From: JAKAGZ01 sp035266865
GTDB lineage: Bacteria; Bacteroidota; Ignavibacteria; Ignavibacteriales; Ignavibacteriaceae
Reading direction: 5' to 3'
Length of the DNA: 64,000 nt
Assembly (NCBI GenBank): GCA_035266865.1
Contig: DATFMR010000098.1
Coordinates: 1 to 64,000 of the forward strand
The notes under the pieces were generated by a model that saw only the letters and a program-made list of their open reading frames with translations, made no database searches and was not told where the DNA came from. Every line of letters starts with the position of its first letter. The first letter of the stretch is position 1. Shown piece by piece: positions 8,503-17,697 of the stretch. Both the position numbers and the translations under genes were made by a program.

Positions 8503-9156
8503 ATGGCAATTTTAGCTCCTTCAATTCTAAATTCTGATCTCTCAAATCTTGCGCAACAAATAAGATTAGTTGAAATGAGTGGAGCAAACTGGATTCATTG
8601 TGATATAATGGACGGACACTTTGTTCCTAATATTTCATTTGGGCCTGTACTTGTAAAAGCCGCAAAAAAATCGACTAAACTTCCGCTTGATGTTCACCTG
8701 ATGATTGAAAATCCGGACAAATATTTAGAAGATTTCGTTTCTGCCGGAGCAAAGTTTGTTACAGTTCACCAGGAAGAAGTAATTCATTTAAATAGAACTA
8801 TAAATAAGATAAAAGAACTTGGAGCAAATGCTGGTGTGGCAATAAATCCTGCAACTCCTGTTAACTCTTTAAAATATATTGCAGAATATGTTGATTTGAT
8901 TTTGATTATGACAGTTAACCCAGGTTTTGGTGGTCAGACTTTCATTCCAAATTCAATTGCAAAAATTAAGGAAACGGTTGAATTGAGAAATGAATTAAAA
9001 GCGGACTTCATAATTGAAGTTGATGGAGGTATTGATAAAAATAACATCAGAGATGTTTTGAATGCAGGTGCGGATGCGTTTGTAGTTGGATCTGCAATAT
9101 TCAAAGCTGATAATATTTCGGCAGCTTCGATAGAATTATCAAATTTAATTAAATAG
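8503..9156 (+). CDS. rpe: Ribulose-phosphate 3-epimerase
   Basis: Interconverts ribulose 5-phosphate and xylulose 5-phosphate in the pentose phosphate pathway. The 217-residue TIM barrel shows the family motifs: APSILNSDLSNL at the N-terminus, HCDIMDGHFVPNISFG with metal-binding His and Asp, LDVHLMIENP, MTVNPGFGGQ, and EVDGGID with the second catalytic Asp. The start ATG lies 5 bp after the PASTA gene stop, and a hairpin terminator follows at 9208. All expected catalytic residues are present and the length is standard. Confidence 0.96.
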   Translation: MAILAPSILNSDLSNLAQQIRLVEMSGANWIHCDIMDGHFVPNISFGPVLVKAAKKSTKLPLDVHLMIENPDKYLEDFVSAGAKFVTVHQEEVIHLNRTINKIKELGANAGVAINPATPVNSLKYIAEYVDLILIMTVNPGFGGQTFIPNSIAKIKETVELRNELKADFIIEVDGGIDKNNIRDVLNAGADAFVVGSAIFKADNISAASIELSNLIK

Positions 9157-9207
9157 ACCGGTAATTTATTCCAGTAGGATATAAGCTAATATTGAGCAAA
9201 GACGTTT

Positions 9208-9230
9208 AAAGTGACTGGTGTCACTTTTTT
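9208..9230 (+). terminator. Rho-independent terminator after rpe
   Basis: AAAGTGAC (9208-9215) pairs with GTCACTTT (9220-9227) around a TGGT loop and runs into six T at 9225-9230. It closes the PASTA-rpe unit, although the folP start is close downstream. Confidence 0.75.
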
Positions 9231-9254
9231 GGTTTAAATAATGAGGTTCTTTAA

Positions 9255-10412
9255 TTGAATATTCAGATTATAGATCTTTCAGATTATAAAGTATTTAAAA
9301 TATTTATCAACAATTACAAAATATTTAAAGAAGTTCACGAAGTTGATCTGTTCGGCCTTGAACTAAGGGATATTCAACCTAAACTTGCTAATAATGTTCA
9401 AAGAATAATTTTAAGAGAAAAAGAAAATTGTTTCAAGAGAACTAATGGAAATAGTAATATTGATCTTTTATTTACAGGTAATATTTCTGGATTTAAAGAG
9501 CTATCCGAAAATATTCTAGCAAGCGGAGGAGATGAAGATTTAGCTTACAAAATTTTAAATTCAATTGAAAATTATTCCAATTATAATGATATAAGTTATA
9601 AAATAGGCAATAAAGAGTTCTCATTTAATCACCCTTATATTATGGGAATTTTGAATGTAACTGAAGACTCTTTTTCAGACGGAGGACTGTATTTTAGGAC
9701 TGAAGAAGCTGTTAATCATGCAATTGTAATGATTAATGATGGAGCAGATATTATTGATATAGGCGGTGAGTCAACAAGACCGGGAGCAAAATCAATTCAT
9801 GTTGAAAAAGAGATAAAAAGGGTAATTCCAGTTGTAAAAGAAATATTAAAACAAAAACCAGGGACAATAATTTCAGTAGATACTACCAAAAGTGAAGTCG
9901 CAGAAGAAGCTCTGCAAAACGGGGCAAAAATAATTAATGATATCAGCGGTTTTAGTTTTGATCCTAAAATTTTGGATGTAGTAAAAAAATATAATGCTTC
10001 CTATATTCTAATGCATATTAAAGGAACACCTGAAAATATGCAGAAAGAACCAATTTATGATGATATAATTAAAGATATTTATGATTATTTAGCAGAAAAA
10101 AGTAAGCAGTTGAAAAAAAAGGATGTGACTAATATTATTATTGATCCGGGAATCGGATTTGGAAAAAATATGGAGCATAATTTTGAATTACTAAAAAGAT
10201 TGGAAAATTTCAAATCTCTCGGTTTTCCAATATTGATTGGTTTATCTCGAAAATCTTTTATGGGGAAAATATTAAATTTAAATACAGAATTAAGAGATTT
10301 GCCAACATCTGTACTGGAAGCTATTGCGATTAATAACGGAGCACGCATTATAAGAACTCATAATGTGAAAAATGGTGTTCAAGTTTGTAAATTAATGAGT
10401 AAACTTATATAA
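9255..10412 (+). CDS. folP: Dihydropteroate synthase with N-terminal extension
   Basis: Condenses p-aminobenzoate with hydroxymethyl-dihydropterin pyrophosphate in folate synthesis. The pterin-binding TIM barrel begins near residue 128 with IMGILNVTEDSFSDGG, then DIGGESTRPGA, VDTTKSEVAEEAL, IIDPGIGFGK and GLSRKSF. About 125 residues precede it without an obvious match; longer DHPS forms of this type are known in several phyla. The apparent start is TTG at 9255; an ATG at 9241 is out of frame. The gene is followed after 5 bp by cdaA, an arrangement common in this bacterial group. Enzyme identity is secure; the role of the extension is not. Confidence 0.93.
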   Translation: MNIQIIDLSDYKVFKIFINNYKIFKEVHEVDLFGLELRDIQPKLANNVQRIILREKENCFKRTNGNSNIDLLFTGNISGFKELSENILASGGDEDLAYKILNSIENYSNYNDISYKIGNKEFSFNHPYIMGILNVTEDSFSDGGLYFRTEEAVNHAIVMINDGADIIDIGGESTRPGAKSIHVEKEIKRVIPVVKEILKQKPGTIISVDTTKSEVAEEALQNGAKIINDISGFSFDPKILDVVKKYNASYILMHIKGTPENMQKEPIYDDIIKDIYDYLAEKSKQLKKKDVTNIIIDPGIGFGKNMEHNFELLKRLENFKSLGFPILIGLSRKSFMGKILNLNTELRDLPTSVLEAIAINNGARIIRTHNVKNGVQVCKLMSKLI

Positions 10413-10417
10413 AATAA

Positions 10418-11239
10418 ATGTTTGAATTATTCAGAATCGGTTTTTTAACTGTATCATTTACGGATATAATAGATATTTGTATTGTTACATTTATCATCTA
10501 TAAGCTTTATACTCTGCTTAAGGGGACAATTGCAGCCCAAATATTCATAGGGCTTATGATAATACTTCTGATATCATTTATTTCACAAGCCGTAAATTTA
10601 AGAGCATTGAGCTGGTTGTTAAAATTAATTACCGATATTTGGGTAATTGCTTTCTTGATCCTGTTCCAGCCTGAAATCAGGCGACTACTTGTAATGGTCG
10701 CAAGAAATCCTTTTTTCAGAATGTTTGTAAAATCTGAATCATCAGACCCGGCATCTATAATAACAGATGCTGCATTTGAATTATCTCAGCAGCAGCATGG
10801 AGCTTTGATGATATTAATAAAATCAACAGGAATAAGAGGTTATACTGAAACAGGTGAAATTTTGAATGCGAAAATTAGTATAGGCTTATTAAAATCTATC
10901 TTTTTCCCGAGATCACCTTTGCATGACGGAGCCGTAATAATAAAAAATGATACCGTTGAAGCTGCGCGATGCACATTGCCACTATCCCTCAAAACTACTT
11001 CTAATGGTGATACATTAGGAATGCGACATAGGGCTGGACTTGGAATATCTGAGCAGGCAGATGTTCTGAGTGTTATAGTTTCAGAGGAAACCGGGAGTAT
11101 ATCAATAGCAGAAGATGGTCAACTAACTAAAGGTCTATCAAAGGATGCATTAAGAAGAAGACTGTCAGGTGCATTTAGATCTCCATCAGTAAAGGGATGG
11201 AAAGGAATTTTTGAACAATACATAAAATCTAAGGAGTAA
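10418..11239 (+). CDS. cdaA: Diadenylate cyclase CdaA (c-di-AMP synthase)
   Basis: Makes cyclic di-AMP from two ATP. The N-terminal 90 residues hold about three transmembrane helices (FTDIIDICIVTFIIYKL, QIFIGLMIILLISFI, ITDIWVIAFLILF). The DisA_N catalytic domain follows, with the DGA motif at residues 170-172 and RHR at 203-205, both required for catalysis in the family. The 273-residue length matches CdaA. folP lies immediately upstream. No CdaR- or GlmM-like gene adjoins it, in contrast with Firmicutes. c-di-AMP usually controls potassium and osmolyte balance and envelope stress; that role here is inferred from the family. Confidence 0.95.
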   Translation: MFELFRIGFLTVSFTDIIDICIVTFIIYKLYTLLKGTIAAQIFIGLMIILLISFISQAVNLRALSWLLKLITDIWVIAFLILFQPEIRRLLVMVARNPFFRMFVKSESSDPASIITDAAFELSQQQHGALMILIKSTGIRGYTETGEILNAKISIGLLKSIFFPRSPLHDGAVIIKNDTVEAARCTLPLSLKTTSNGDTLGMRHRAGLGISEQADVLSVIVSEETGSISIAEDGQLTKGLSKDALRRRLSGAFRSPSVKGWKGIFEQYIKSKE

Positions 11240-11357
11240 TTTTTTAGATTGTTTGAAAAAACGCAACTGTATTTATTATAATGTTTTATGCTTTTGAAAA
11301 AATTATAACTTAAATTGTAAGGAAATTTGTATTATATGTTTAAGATAGGAGAAAATT

Positions 11358-12035
11358 ATGAAATTAAAATATTTTTCACATTCAGCTTTTCAAGTAACTT
11401 CTTCAAATGATAAAATAATATTAATAGACCCATTTTTAGACGATAATCCAACCTCACCTGTTAAATCTGCTGATGTATCTGCAGATTATATAATTCTTAC
11501 ACATGCTCATGGTGATCATCTAGGTGATACAATTAAAATTGCAAAAAGGTGCGATTCAAAAGTAATTGCAGTAAACGAACTTGCAAATTATTGTTCCGAT
11601 AAAGGAGCTGGCACTCATAATATGCATATTGGAGGATCACGGGAATTTGATTTTGGAAAAGTAAAATTCACTATTGCCCATCATGGTTCGAAAACACCTG
11701 ATGGTCAGTATGCGGGAGAGCCCGCAGGAATTTTGCTGACTATTGATGGAAAAACGGTTTATCATACAGGAGATACTAGTTTATTTTACGATATGAAATT
11801 AATAGGTGAAATGAACCCCGTTGATTATATGCTTCTCCCGATAGGTGATAATTTTACTATGGGAATTACTGATGCTGTTAAAGCTGTAGAATTAGTTAAT
11901 CCTAAGAATGTTATACCTATGCATTACAAAACATTTCCTGTTATTGATGCTAATCCAATGGAATTTAAAAATAAAGTTCAAAAGTTGGGCATAAATTGCC
12001 GAGTATTGCAATTTGGAGAAGAGATAGAATTGTAA
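11358..12035 (+). CDS. UPF0173-type metallo-beta-lactamase-fold hydrolase
   Basis: A 225-residue metal-dependent hydrolase of the UPF0173 (YtkL-like) group. The zinc-site motif THAHGDHLGD is near residue 50, with further metal-ligand regions AHHGSKTPDG, YHTGDTSLF and IPMHYKTFP. The N-terminus MKLKYFSHSAFQV is typical of the group. A good ribosome-binding site (AGGAG) precedes the ATG. The biological substrate of this family is not established. It stands alone between cdaA and parA with over 50 bp on either side. Confidence 0.88.
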   Translation: MKLKYFSHSAFQVTSSNDKIILIDPFLDDNPTSPVKSADVSADYIILTHAHGDHLGDTIKIAKRCDSKVIAVNELANYCSDKGAGTHNMHIGGSREFDFGKVKFTIAHHGSKTPDGQYAGEPAGILLTIDGKTVYHTGDTSLFYDMKLIGEMNPVDYMLLPIGDNFTMGITDAVKAVELVNPKNVIPMHYKTFPVIDANPMEFKNKVQKLGINCRVLQFGEEIEL

Positions 12036-12089
12036 CTATTTTTATCCTTCAAATTAAAATTAAAAAATATTTATTTAATCAGGAACTAA

Positions 12090-12878
12090 ATGGCAAAAGT
12101 AATTTCTGTAGCTAATCAAAAGGGAGGTGTAGGTAAAACTACAACTGCAATAAATCTATCCTCATCATTAGCTGCTGCTGAAAAGAAGACTCTTTTAATC
12201 GATATTGATCCGCAGGCAAATTCTTCATCTGGATTAAGTGTACATAATCATACACCCTCTGTCTATGAGGTGCTAATTGGAGAACTGGAAATAAAAGACG
12301 CAATTGTAAACACGTATATGCCGAACCTGGATCTGATCCCTTCAAATATAAATCTGGTTGGGGCCGAAATAGAAATGGTCGATATGGAAGACAGGGAAAG
12401 ATTATTTAGTAATGCTGTGGCAAAAGTCAGAAATTTTTACGATTATATTATAATAGATTGCCCGCCTTCTCTCGGGTTATTAACTCTAAATTCATTGGCT
12501 GGCTCAGATTCTGTGCTAATTCCAGTTCAATGTGAATATTTTGCTCTCGAAGGACTAGGACAGTTATTGAACACCATCAATATTGTAAAGCAGCATTATA
12601 ATCCGGAGCTTACTATTGAAGGAGTCTTGCTGACAATGTTTGATATTAGACTGAGGTTGTCACAACAAGTAGCAGACGAAGTAAAAAAATATTTCGGTGA
12701 TAAAGTATTTAATACAATTATCCATAGAAATGTTAGAATATCAGAGGCCCCGAGTTATGGAAAACCTGTTATTTTATACGATGCGGTTTCAACCGGAGCA
12801 AAAAATTATATTGAACTTGCTTCAGAACTATTAAATAGAAATTCTAAAGAAAACTTAAACGCCAAAACCAATGAGTAA
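12090..12878 (+). CDS. parA: Chromosome-partitioning ATPase ParA (Soj)
   Basis: The deviant Walker A motif KGGVGKTTTAINLSSSLA is at residues 10-27, with the DIDPQANSSSG switch and IIIDCPPSLGLLTLNSL after it, as in chromosomal ParA/Soj ATPases. The protein has 262 residues and no N-terminal HTH extension, so it is the chromosomal (small) type. It dimerises on DNA with ATP and drives segregation of ParB-parS complexes. parB begins 8 bases before its stop codon, so the pair is translationally coupled. Confidence 0.95.
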   Translation: MAKVISVANQKGGVGKTTTAINLSSSLAAAEKKTLLIDIDPQANSSSGLSVHNHTPSVYEVLIGELEIKDAIVNTYMPNLDLIPSNINLVGAEIEMVDMEDRERLFSNAVAKVRNFYDYIIIDCPPSLGLLTLNSLAGSDSVLIPVQCEYFALEGLGQLLNTINIVKQHYNPELTIEGVLLTMFDIRLRLSQQVADEVKKYFGDKVFNTIIHRNVRISEAPSYGKPVILYDAVSTGAKNYIELASELLNRNSKENLNAKTNE

Positions 12879-13818
12879 ACTAAAACCAGGATTGGGACGT
12901 GGCCTCGATGCATTAATTAATCCTGATGCACTAAGGGACAGCAAAAAAACGCCTGCAGATTATTCCGACCTTAAAAAAGATGAAGGCCATCAGGTTGATA
13001 TAATGGCTAAAATCCCTGTAGATATGATTAAACCTAATCCCTTCCAGCCCAGATCCAACTTTGAGCCTGAAGCACTGGATGAATTAAAAAAATCTATACT
13101 TTCAAACGGATTGATTCAACCAATAACCGTAAGAAGAAGCGCTGATAAAGGTTACGAATTGATTTCAGGTGAACGCAGGTTAAAAGCATGCAAAGATATT
13201 GGATACAGAGATATACCTGCATATATAATTAAAGTAGACAGCAATGAGGCAATGCTTGCCCTATCACTTATTGAAAATATTCAAAGAGAAAGATTAAATC
13301 CAATAGAAATTGGTCTGGCATATAAAAGATTAATAGAAGAATGCTCTTTAACACAGGAAGAAATTGCTGAAAAAGTAGGTAAGGACAGGTCAACTGTAGC
13401 AAATTCAATCAGACTACTCAAACTACCACCGGAAATTCAGGAAAGTTTAATAAAAGATGAAATTTCATCTGGACACGCCCGCGCAATTATCAATCTTCCA
13501 ACTTCAAGTCTTCAATTAGGTGTTCTTAAAAAAATAATTAATAATAACCTGTCGGTTAGAAAAGTTGAACAACTTGTTAAAAAAATTATTACAGAAACTT
13601 CAACACCCAGAAGAAATGTATCAGGAAAGCATACAGTAAAGATCAGTTCTTCAAATCTCTCTGATGTTGAAGATAAGCTAAGAAAAATTTTCGGAACAAA
13701 GGTTTCCTGCAAACAAAAGCAGGGGGGAGCAGGGGAAATCATAATTGAATTCTATTCTAACGATGAGCTGGAAAGGTTATTTGAGCTTTTTGAAATTATC
13801 GATAAAACATATAATTAA
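12871..13818 (+). CDS. parB: Chromosome-partitioning protein ParB (Spo0J)
   Basis: A 315-residue ParB with N-terminal KPGLGRGLDALI, the ParB/Srx CTP-binding core (IKPNPFQPR near 52-60, ELISGERRLKACKDIG near 90-105), and ENIQRERLNPIEIGLAYKRL leading into an HTH (LTQEEIAEKVGKDRSTVANSIRLLKL). It loads onto parS and slides as a CTP-dependent clamp. The C-terminal dimerisation region is present. It overlaps parA by 8 bases, and the downstream DUF5683 gene starts inside its 3' end. I did not notice a canonical parS palindrome nearby, but a systematic motif scan was not possible. Confidence 0.95.
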   Translation: MSKLKPGLGRGLDALINPDALRDSKKTPADYSDLKKDEGHQVDIMAKIPVDMIKPNPFQPRSNFEPEALDELKKSILSNGLIQPITVRRSADKGYELISGERRLKACKDIGYRDIPAYIIKVDSNEAMLALSLIENIQRERLNPIEIGLAYKRLIEECSLTQEEIAEKVGKDRSTVANSIRLLKLPPEIQESLIKDEISSGHARAIINLPTSSLQLGVLKKIINNNLSVRKVEQLVKKIITETSTPRRNVSGKHTVKISSSNLSDVEDKLRKIFGTKVSCKQKQGGAGEIIIEFYSNDELERLFELFEIIDKTYN

Positions 13819-14299
13819 TATTTTAGCAATCATTTTTCTTTTTCAGACTGCAGTGCTTTCTCAAACTGATTCAGTTGATTCAAGCTCTGAACAAAAAAAA
13901 GATACAATTTTTGTTATGCATAAATCACCTTGGGGAGCAGTTCTCAGAAGTGCCATTTTACCAGGCTGGGGACAAATTTATAATGAATCCTATATTAAAG
14001 TTCCCATAGTTTGGGGAATAATTGGAAGTCTGGCTGCCGGGTGGATCTGGAATAACAATAAATATAATAATGCAAATGATCTCTATCATCAAAACCTGAA
14101 CGATTCCAGGCTTTCAGCAAATTATAAATTTCAGAGGAATTTTTATAGAGATCAGCGGGATCTTTTTGCAATATACATTGGACTGGCATATTTTCTAAAT
14201 ATGGTAGATGCTTATGTTGATGCTCAGTTGTTCGATTTTACTGTGAAGGAAAATCCTTTTACAAAACAACCGTGGTTAAATTTAAATGTTAGGTTTTAA
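13763..14299 (+). CDS. DUF5683 domain protein with signal peptide
   Basis: An exported or membrane-anchored protein of about 178 residues. A hydrophobic N-terminal segment (IINILAIIFLFQTAVLSQ) looks like a signal peptide. The body contains the DUF5683 hallmark SPWGAVLRSAILPGWGQIYN followed by VPIVWGIIGSLAAGWIW and a late hydrophobic stretch AIYIGLAYFLNMVDAYVDA. DUF5683 proteins are widespread in Bacteroidota next to parB; the function is unknown. The start is uncertain: ATG at 13763, or in-frame TTG at 13781 or 13790, all inside the parB 3' end. I list the ATG. Confidence 0.8.
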   Translation: MSWKGYLSFLKLSIKHIINILAIIFLFQTAVLSQTDSVDSSSEQKKDTIFVMHKSPWGAVLRSAILPGWGQIYNESYIKVPIVWGIIGSLAAGWIWNNNKYNNANDLYHQNLNDSRLSANYKFQRNFYRDQRDLFAIYIGLAYFLNMVDAYVDAQLFDFTVKENPFTKQPWLNLNVRF

Positions 14300-14313
14300 T
14301 AAAATTTAGCGAA

Positions 14314-15015
14314 ATGAATAATACAATAAACTGCCCAAATTGTAATGAAGATAATCCATTTTATCAAAGTAAATGTTTAAAGTGTAATAGTTTTTTAAGA
14401 GATAAAGTCGCCAATATAAATCTCTGGGAAACCATTTCTCAGCTAATAGAATCTCCGGTCGAAGCATTTAGTAAAATTATAAGATCAGAACATAAAAATT
14501 TTGTTGCTGTAATACTCTTCTTCTCTTCATTAAAAATATTCATTGATTCTATATTTTTAATGATGTATGTAAATAAACAGGCTGGCGTGTTCGATTCCAT
14601 AATTCTACAGGAAGCTATTATCTTAGGTATATTAATAATTGAAGTGATTTCAATTTCATTTATAATAAAAATAGTAACTGGACTGTTTGGACTAAGAACC
14701 AGACTAAAAGATAATTTTTCGATTCTAATTTATTCTCTTACTCCTCATGCTTTAGCAATTTGCATTTTATTCCCAATTGAACTTGTAGTTTTCGGCACCC
14801 AATTATTTTCAACTAATCCATCCCCGTTCGTTTTAAAAGAAACAATAGCTTACATAATTTTCGGAATAGAGGGCATCATTATTTTATGGGCAATATTTTT
14901 AGCTGCAGCAGCAATTTATGCTCAAACAAGATCACTTTTTTTTGCTATTATAACCGGCATATTGTTTAATGGAATAATACTTTATTCTTTGTATGTGTTA
15001 GACACAATAATATAA
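14314..15015 (+). CDS. Zinc-ribbon plus Yip1-like membrane protein
   Basis: A 233-residue membrane protein. The N-terminus carries a zinc-ribbon pair, CPNCNEDNPFYQSKCLKC (residues 5-22). After a linker with ETISQLIESPVEAFSKII, typical of the Yip1 family, come about five hydrophobic helices from residue 65 to the end. Yip1-domain proteins in bacteria have no assigned molecular role. It sits between the DUF5683 gene and argD with short gaps of about 15 bp on each side, so it may share a transcript with them. The Yip1 assignment rests on the linker motif and topology. Confidence 0.7.
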   Translation: MNNTINCPNCNEDNPFYQSKCLKCNSFLRDKVANINLWETISQLIESPVEAFSKIIRSEHKNFVAVILFFSSLKIFIDSIFLMMYVNKQAGVFDSIILQEAIILGILIIEVISISFIIKIVTGLFGLRTRLKDNFSILIYSLTPHALAICILFPIELVVFGTQLFSTNPSPFVLKETIAYIIFGIEGIIILWAIFLAAAAIYAQTRSLFFAIITGILFNGIILYSLYVLDTII

Positions 15016-15030
15016 CTTTTAAGCCAACCC

Positions 15031-16203
15031 ATGGAACCATCATTTTTGGAAAAAGAAAAACAGTTGTTTTTCCATACATATAATCGTATTCCGCTTGAGA
15101 TAAGCAGAGCTGAAGGTGTTCATTTAATTGATAAAAATGATAACAGGTACCTGGATCTTTTCTCCGGCCTCGCTGTAAATGCTTTGGGCTATTCTCATCC
15201 GAAAATCATCTCGGCTGTTATGCAGCAAATGACCAAATTTAGCCATTTATCTAATGGCTATATTTCCGATATTCAGCTAGAACTTGCTGAATTACTTATT
15301 AGTCACACGAGAATGTCTAAAGCGTTCTTTACAAACAGTGGTACTGAGGCTATTGAAGGTACAATTAAATTAATCAGAAAAAAATTTGGTCCAGATAAAA
15401 AGATATATTCACTTAACAACTCATTTCACGGAAGAACATATGGCGCTTTGTCGCTTACAAATCGTGCAAAATATCAAAAAGGATTTGAACCCTTTTTACC
15501 TAATATAGATAAAATTGGATTTAATAATGTTGAAGATCTAAAGAATAAAATTGATTCTAATACCGCGGCAGTTTTCATCGAATTTATTCAGGGAGAGGGC
15601 GGTGTAAATATAGTTTCAAATGATTTTATTGAAGAATTAAAAAAATTAAGGAAGAAATATGAATTTGCCATAGTTGCCGATGAAATACAGACCGGAATTG
15701 GTAGAACAGGAAAAAAGTTTGGTTTTAGTGACTTTGATATTTCCCCAGATATAATTGTTCTCGCAAAAGCTCTAGGCGGAGGACTGCCACTTGGTGCATT
15801 TTTAGCAACTTCAAAATTTGATGATATATTTAAGGCAGGAAATCATGGAACAACTTTTGGCGGAAACCCGGTTTGCTGTGCCGCAGGAAAAGTGGTACTG
15901 ACAGAAGTTTTTGAAAATGGATTAATGGAACATGTTAAAATAGAAGGAGAATACCTTATTTCGCAATTAAATGAATTGGCAAAATTATTTCCGGAAAAAA
16001 TAAGTAAAATAAGAGGAAAGGGCTTTATGGTTGGAATTGAATTACTAGAACCTGGAATGCCATATGTTTCAAAGATGAGAGAACGAAGAGTTCTGATTAA
16101 TTGTACCAATAGTAATGTTATTCGCTTGCTCCCGCCATTGATTATTTCAAAAAACGATATTGATTTTTTTCTTTTTAATCTACACGAGCTCTTAAAAGTT
16201 TAA
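15031..16203 (+). CDS. argD: Class III aminotransferase, probable acetylornithine aminotransferase
   Basis: A PLP-dependent fold-type I aminotransferase of 390 residues. It shows TNSGTEAIEGTIKL near 102-113, the PLP-contacting Asp217 in ADEIQTGIGRTG, and the Schiff-base Lys246 in LAKALGGGLPLGAFLA. The group includes acetylornithine, succinylornithine, N-acetyl- or succinyl-DAP and 4-aminobutyrate aminotransferases. Length and the compact N-terminus favour the ArgD subgroup, which makes N-acetylornithine and can double in DAP synthesis. No other arg genes adjoin it. Its last four bases overlap the convergent ppx/gppA gene. Confidence 0.82.
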   Translation: MEPSFLEKEKQLFFHTYNRIPLEISRAEGVHLIDKNDNRYLDLFSGLAVNALGYSHPKIISAVMQQMTKFSHLSNGYISDIQLELAELLISHTRMSKAFFTNSGTEAIEGTIKLIRKKFGPDKKIYSLNNSFHGRTYGALSLTNRAKYQKGFEPFLPNIDKIGFNNVEDLKNKIDSNTAAVFIEFIQGEGGVNIVSNDFIEELKKLRKKYEFAIVADEIQTGIGRTGKKFGFSDFDISPDIIVLAKALGGGLPLGAFLATSKFDDIFKAGNHGTTFGGNPVCCAAGKVVLTEVFENGLMEHVKIEGEYLISQLNELAKLFPEKISKIRGKGFMVGIELLEPGMPYVSKMRERRVLINCTNSNVIRLLPPLIISKNDIDFFLFNLHELLKV

Positions 16204-17135
16204 TTGTGTGGTTTTAAGTTTACCTTATTTAAATAATCAACAATTGCTCCATATCTAATCCCCTTAGTGCTAACTTTAACTTTAACTAAATTTAGTAATA
16301 TCATTAAATTACATAAAATAATTGATCCTGCTAATATTAAATCTTCGCGGCCGATTACAACAGAACCGTATTTTTCTTTAATTTGATTATGATTTATTTT
16401 ACTTAATACTTCAATTATTTCTTTGACATCAATTAAAGTTAATTCACTATTCTCTATTGCTTGCTCATCAAATTGTTCCATATGATTTTTTATGCAAGCA
16501 AGGGTAGTGGGGGTTCCGGCAAGTGCAATAGTAAAATCGGGAGCATATTTTATCTCTTTTAGTTCGTTGAAAATATTTCCCAAATATCCCCTAAAATCTG
16601 CAATTTCTTTTATTTTCGGTGGATCGTTTTTAAAATATTTTTCACTCCCACTTACCACACCAACCTGAAAACTTTTTCTGTAATTAATTAAATTACTAGT
16701 ACCGAAAATCAGTTCTGTACTTCCGCCACCTATATCAATTACTAAATATTTATGATTAACTGGCTTGTTTGTAATTGCCCCTAAAAAAGATAGCATTGCT
16801 TCATCTTGTTCCGAAATCACATTTATGTCCCAACCAAATTTATTCTTTATTATTTGGCAAATTTTTCCCGAATTATTAGCAATTCTAAATGCGTTAGTAG
16901 CGGAGATGAGTACATTATCACAATTATATTTTTCAATTTTTTCTTTATAGGCATCAAGTACATCAAGTAATTCCTGTATCTTAATATCTGAAATTTCGTT
17001 TCCCAAAGAAAGAGACTTTCCGATTCTTGGTATTCTGTATTCATCCAAAATTGTTGTGATTCGCCCATTCCTATCAACATTGGCCAGAAGCAATAATACA
17101 GTATTTGTACCGATATCTATTGAAGCAATAATCAT
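16200..17135 (-). CDS. Ppx/GppA-family phosphatase
   Basis: An ASKHA-fold phosphatase of 311 residues that hydrolyses polyphosphate or the pentaphosphate alarmone pppGpp. The N-terminal motif IDIGTNTVLLLLANVD and the phosphate loop VIDIGGGSTELIFG (near 128-141) are both present. It corresponds to the short form containing only the two ASKHA subdomains, without the HD-like C-terminal domain of E. coli Ppx. It converges with argD, overlapping by four bases, and diverges from the next membrane-protein gene. The choice between exopolyphosphatase and pppGppase cannot be made from sequence alone. Confidence 0.88.
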   Translation of the reverse strand: MIIASIDIGTNTVLLLLANVDRNGRITTILDEYRIPRIGKSLSLGNEISDIKIQELLDVLDAYKEKIEKYNCDNVLISATNAFRIANNSGKICQIIKNKFGWDINVISEQDEAMLSFLGAITNKPVNHKYLVIDIGGGSTELIFGTSNLINYRKSFQVGVVSGSEKYFKNDPPKIKEIADFRGYLGNIFNELKEIKYAPDFTIALAGTPTTLACIKNHMEQFDEQAIENSELTLIDVKEIIEVLSKINHNQIKEKYGSVVIGREDLILAGSIILCNLMILLNLVKVKVSTKGIRYGAIVDYLNKVNLKPHN

Positions 17136-17174
17136 ATTTTTTTTTTATCTTAATTTAATCAAATAAAAATAGTT

Positions 17175-17696
17175 ATGGAAAATATTAAGAAGTTCCCCGC
17201 TACATTTTTATATCTCTCTGTTCTTTTCGGAGCTTTGTGGTTTGGCAGCTATTTTTTAAGATTAACAATTACTTACCGCATATTTGAAGGAATCGATTTT
17301 ACATTAAGGAATTATTTGAATGAACAGAATCTTCCTGCTGTTCTTAAATCCTTCCAACCGGCAGTAATTTCAACTCTGGTATTATACGCAATCTTCATAA
17401 TTTCTTTTTTCCTTTTTCTTATTTCATCAAAATTAAGGCTAAAGGAAAATGGTTGGCTTTTTATAGCAACTGTAATTATAATAATAACTTTACCTTTGGA
17501 ATCTTATTTATCTTATATTGATTATAGTATGGTTCATATGCTTTCGGCAAATAATTTTAATGCAAATGAAGTTTTAGGATTAATAATAAAAAGATTTAAA
17601 ATGTTTAGTAGTTTCCCGGTAATTGAACTTTTTTGTTACGGAGCAATAATTTATTTCCTGATATTTCAACCATTCACAAAAAAGAAAATAGTATAA
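17175..17696 (+). CDS. Hypothetical four-helix membrane protein
   Basis: I do not recognise this 173-residue protein. About four transmembrane helices are visible: FLYLSVLFGALWFGSYFL (12-29), STLVLYAIFIISFFLFLI (about 70-87), LFIATVIIIITLPLE (about 98-112) and VIELFCYGAIIYFLIF (about 152-167). It has no conserved charged motif that suggests catalysis. The next gene starts 1 bp after its stop and aroQ overlaps that one, so these three probably share a transcript with the HAD gene. Confidence 0.65.
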   Translation: MENIKKFPATFLYLSVLFGALWFGSYFLRLTITYRIFEGIDFTLRNYLNEQNLPAVLKSFQPAVISTLVLYAIFIISFFLFLISSKLRLKENGWLFIATVIIIITLPLESYLSYIDYSMVHMLSANNFNANEVLGLIIKRFKMFSSFPVIELFCYGAIIYFLIFQPFTKKKIV

Positions 17697-17697
17697 T

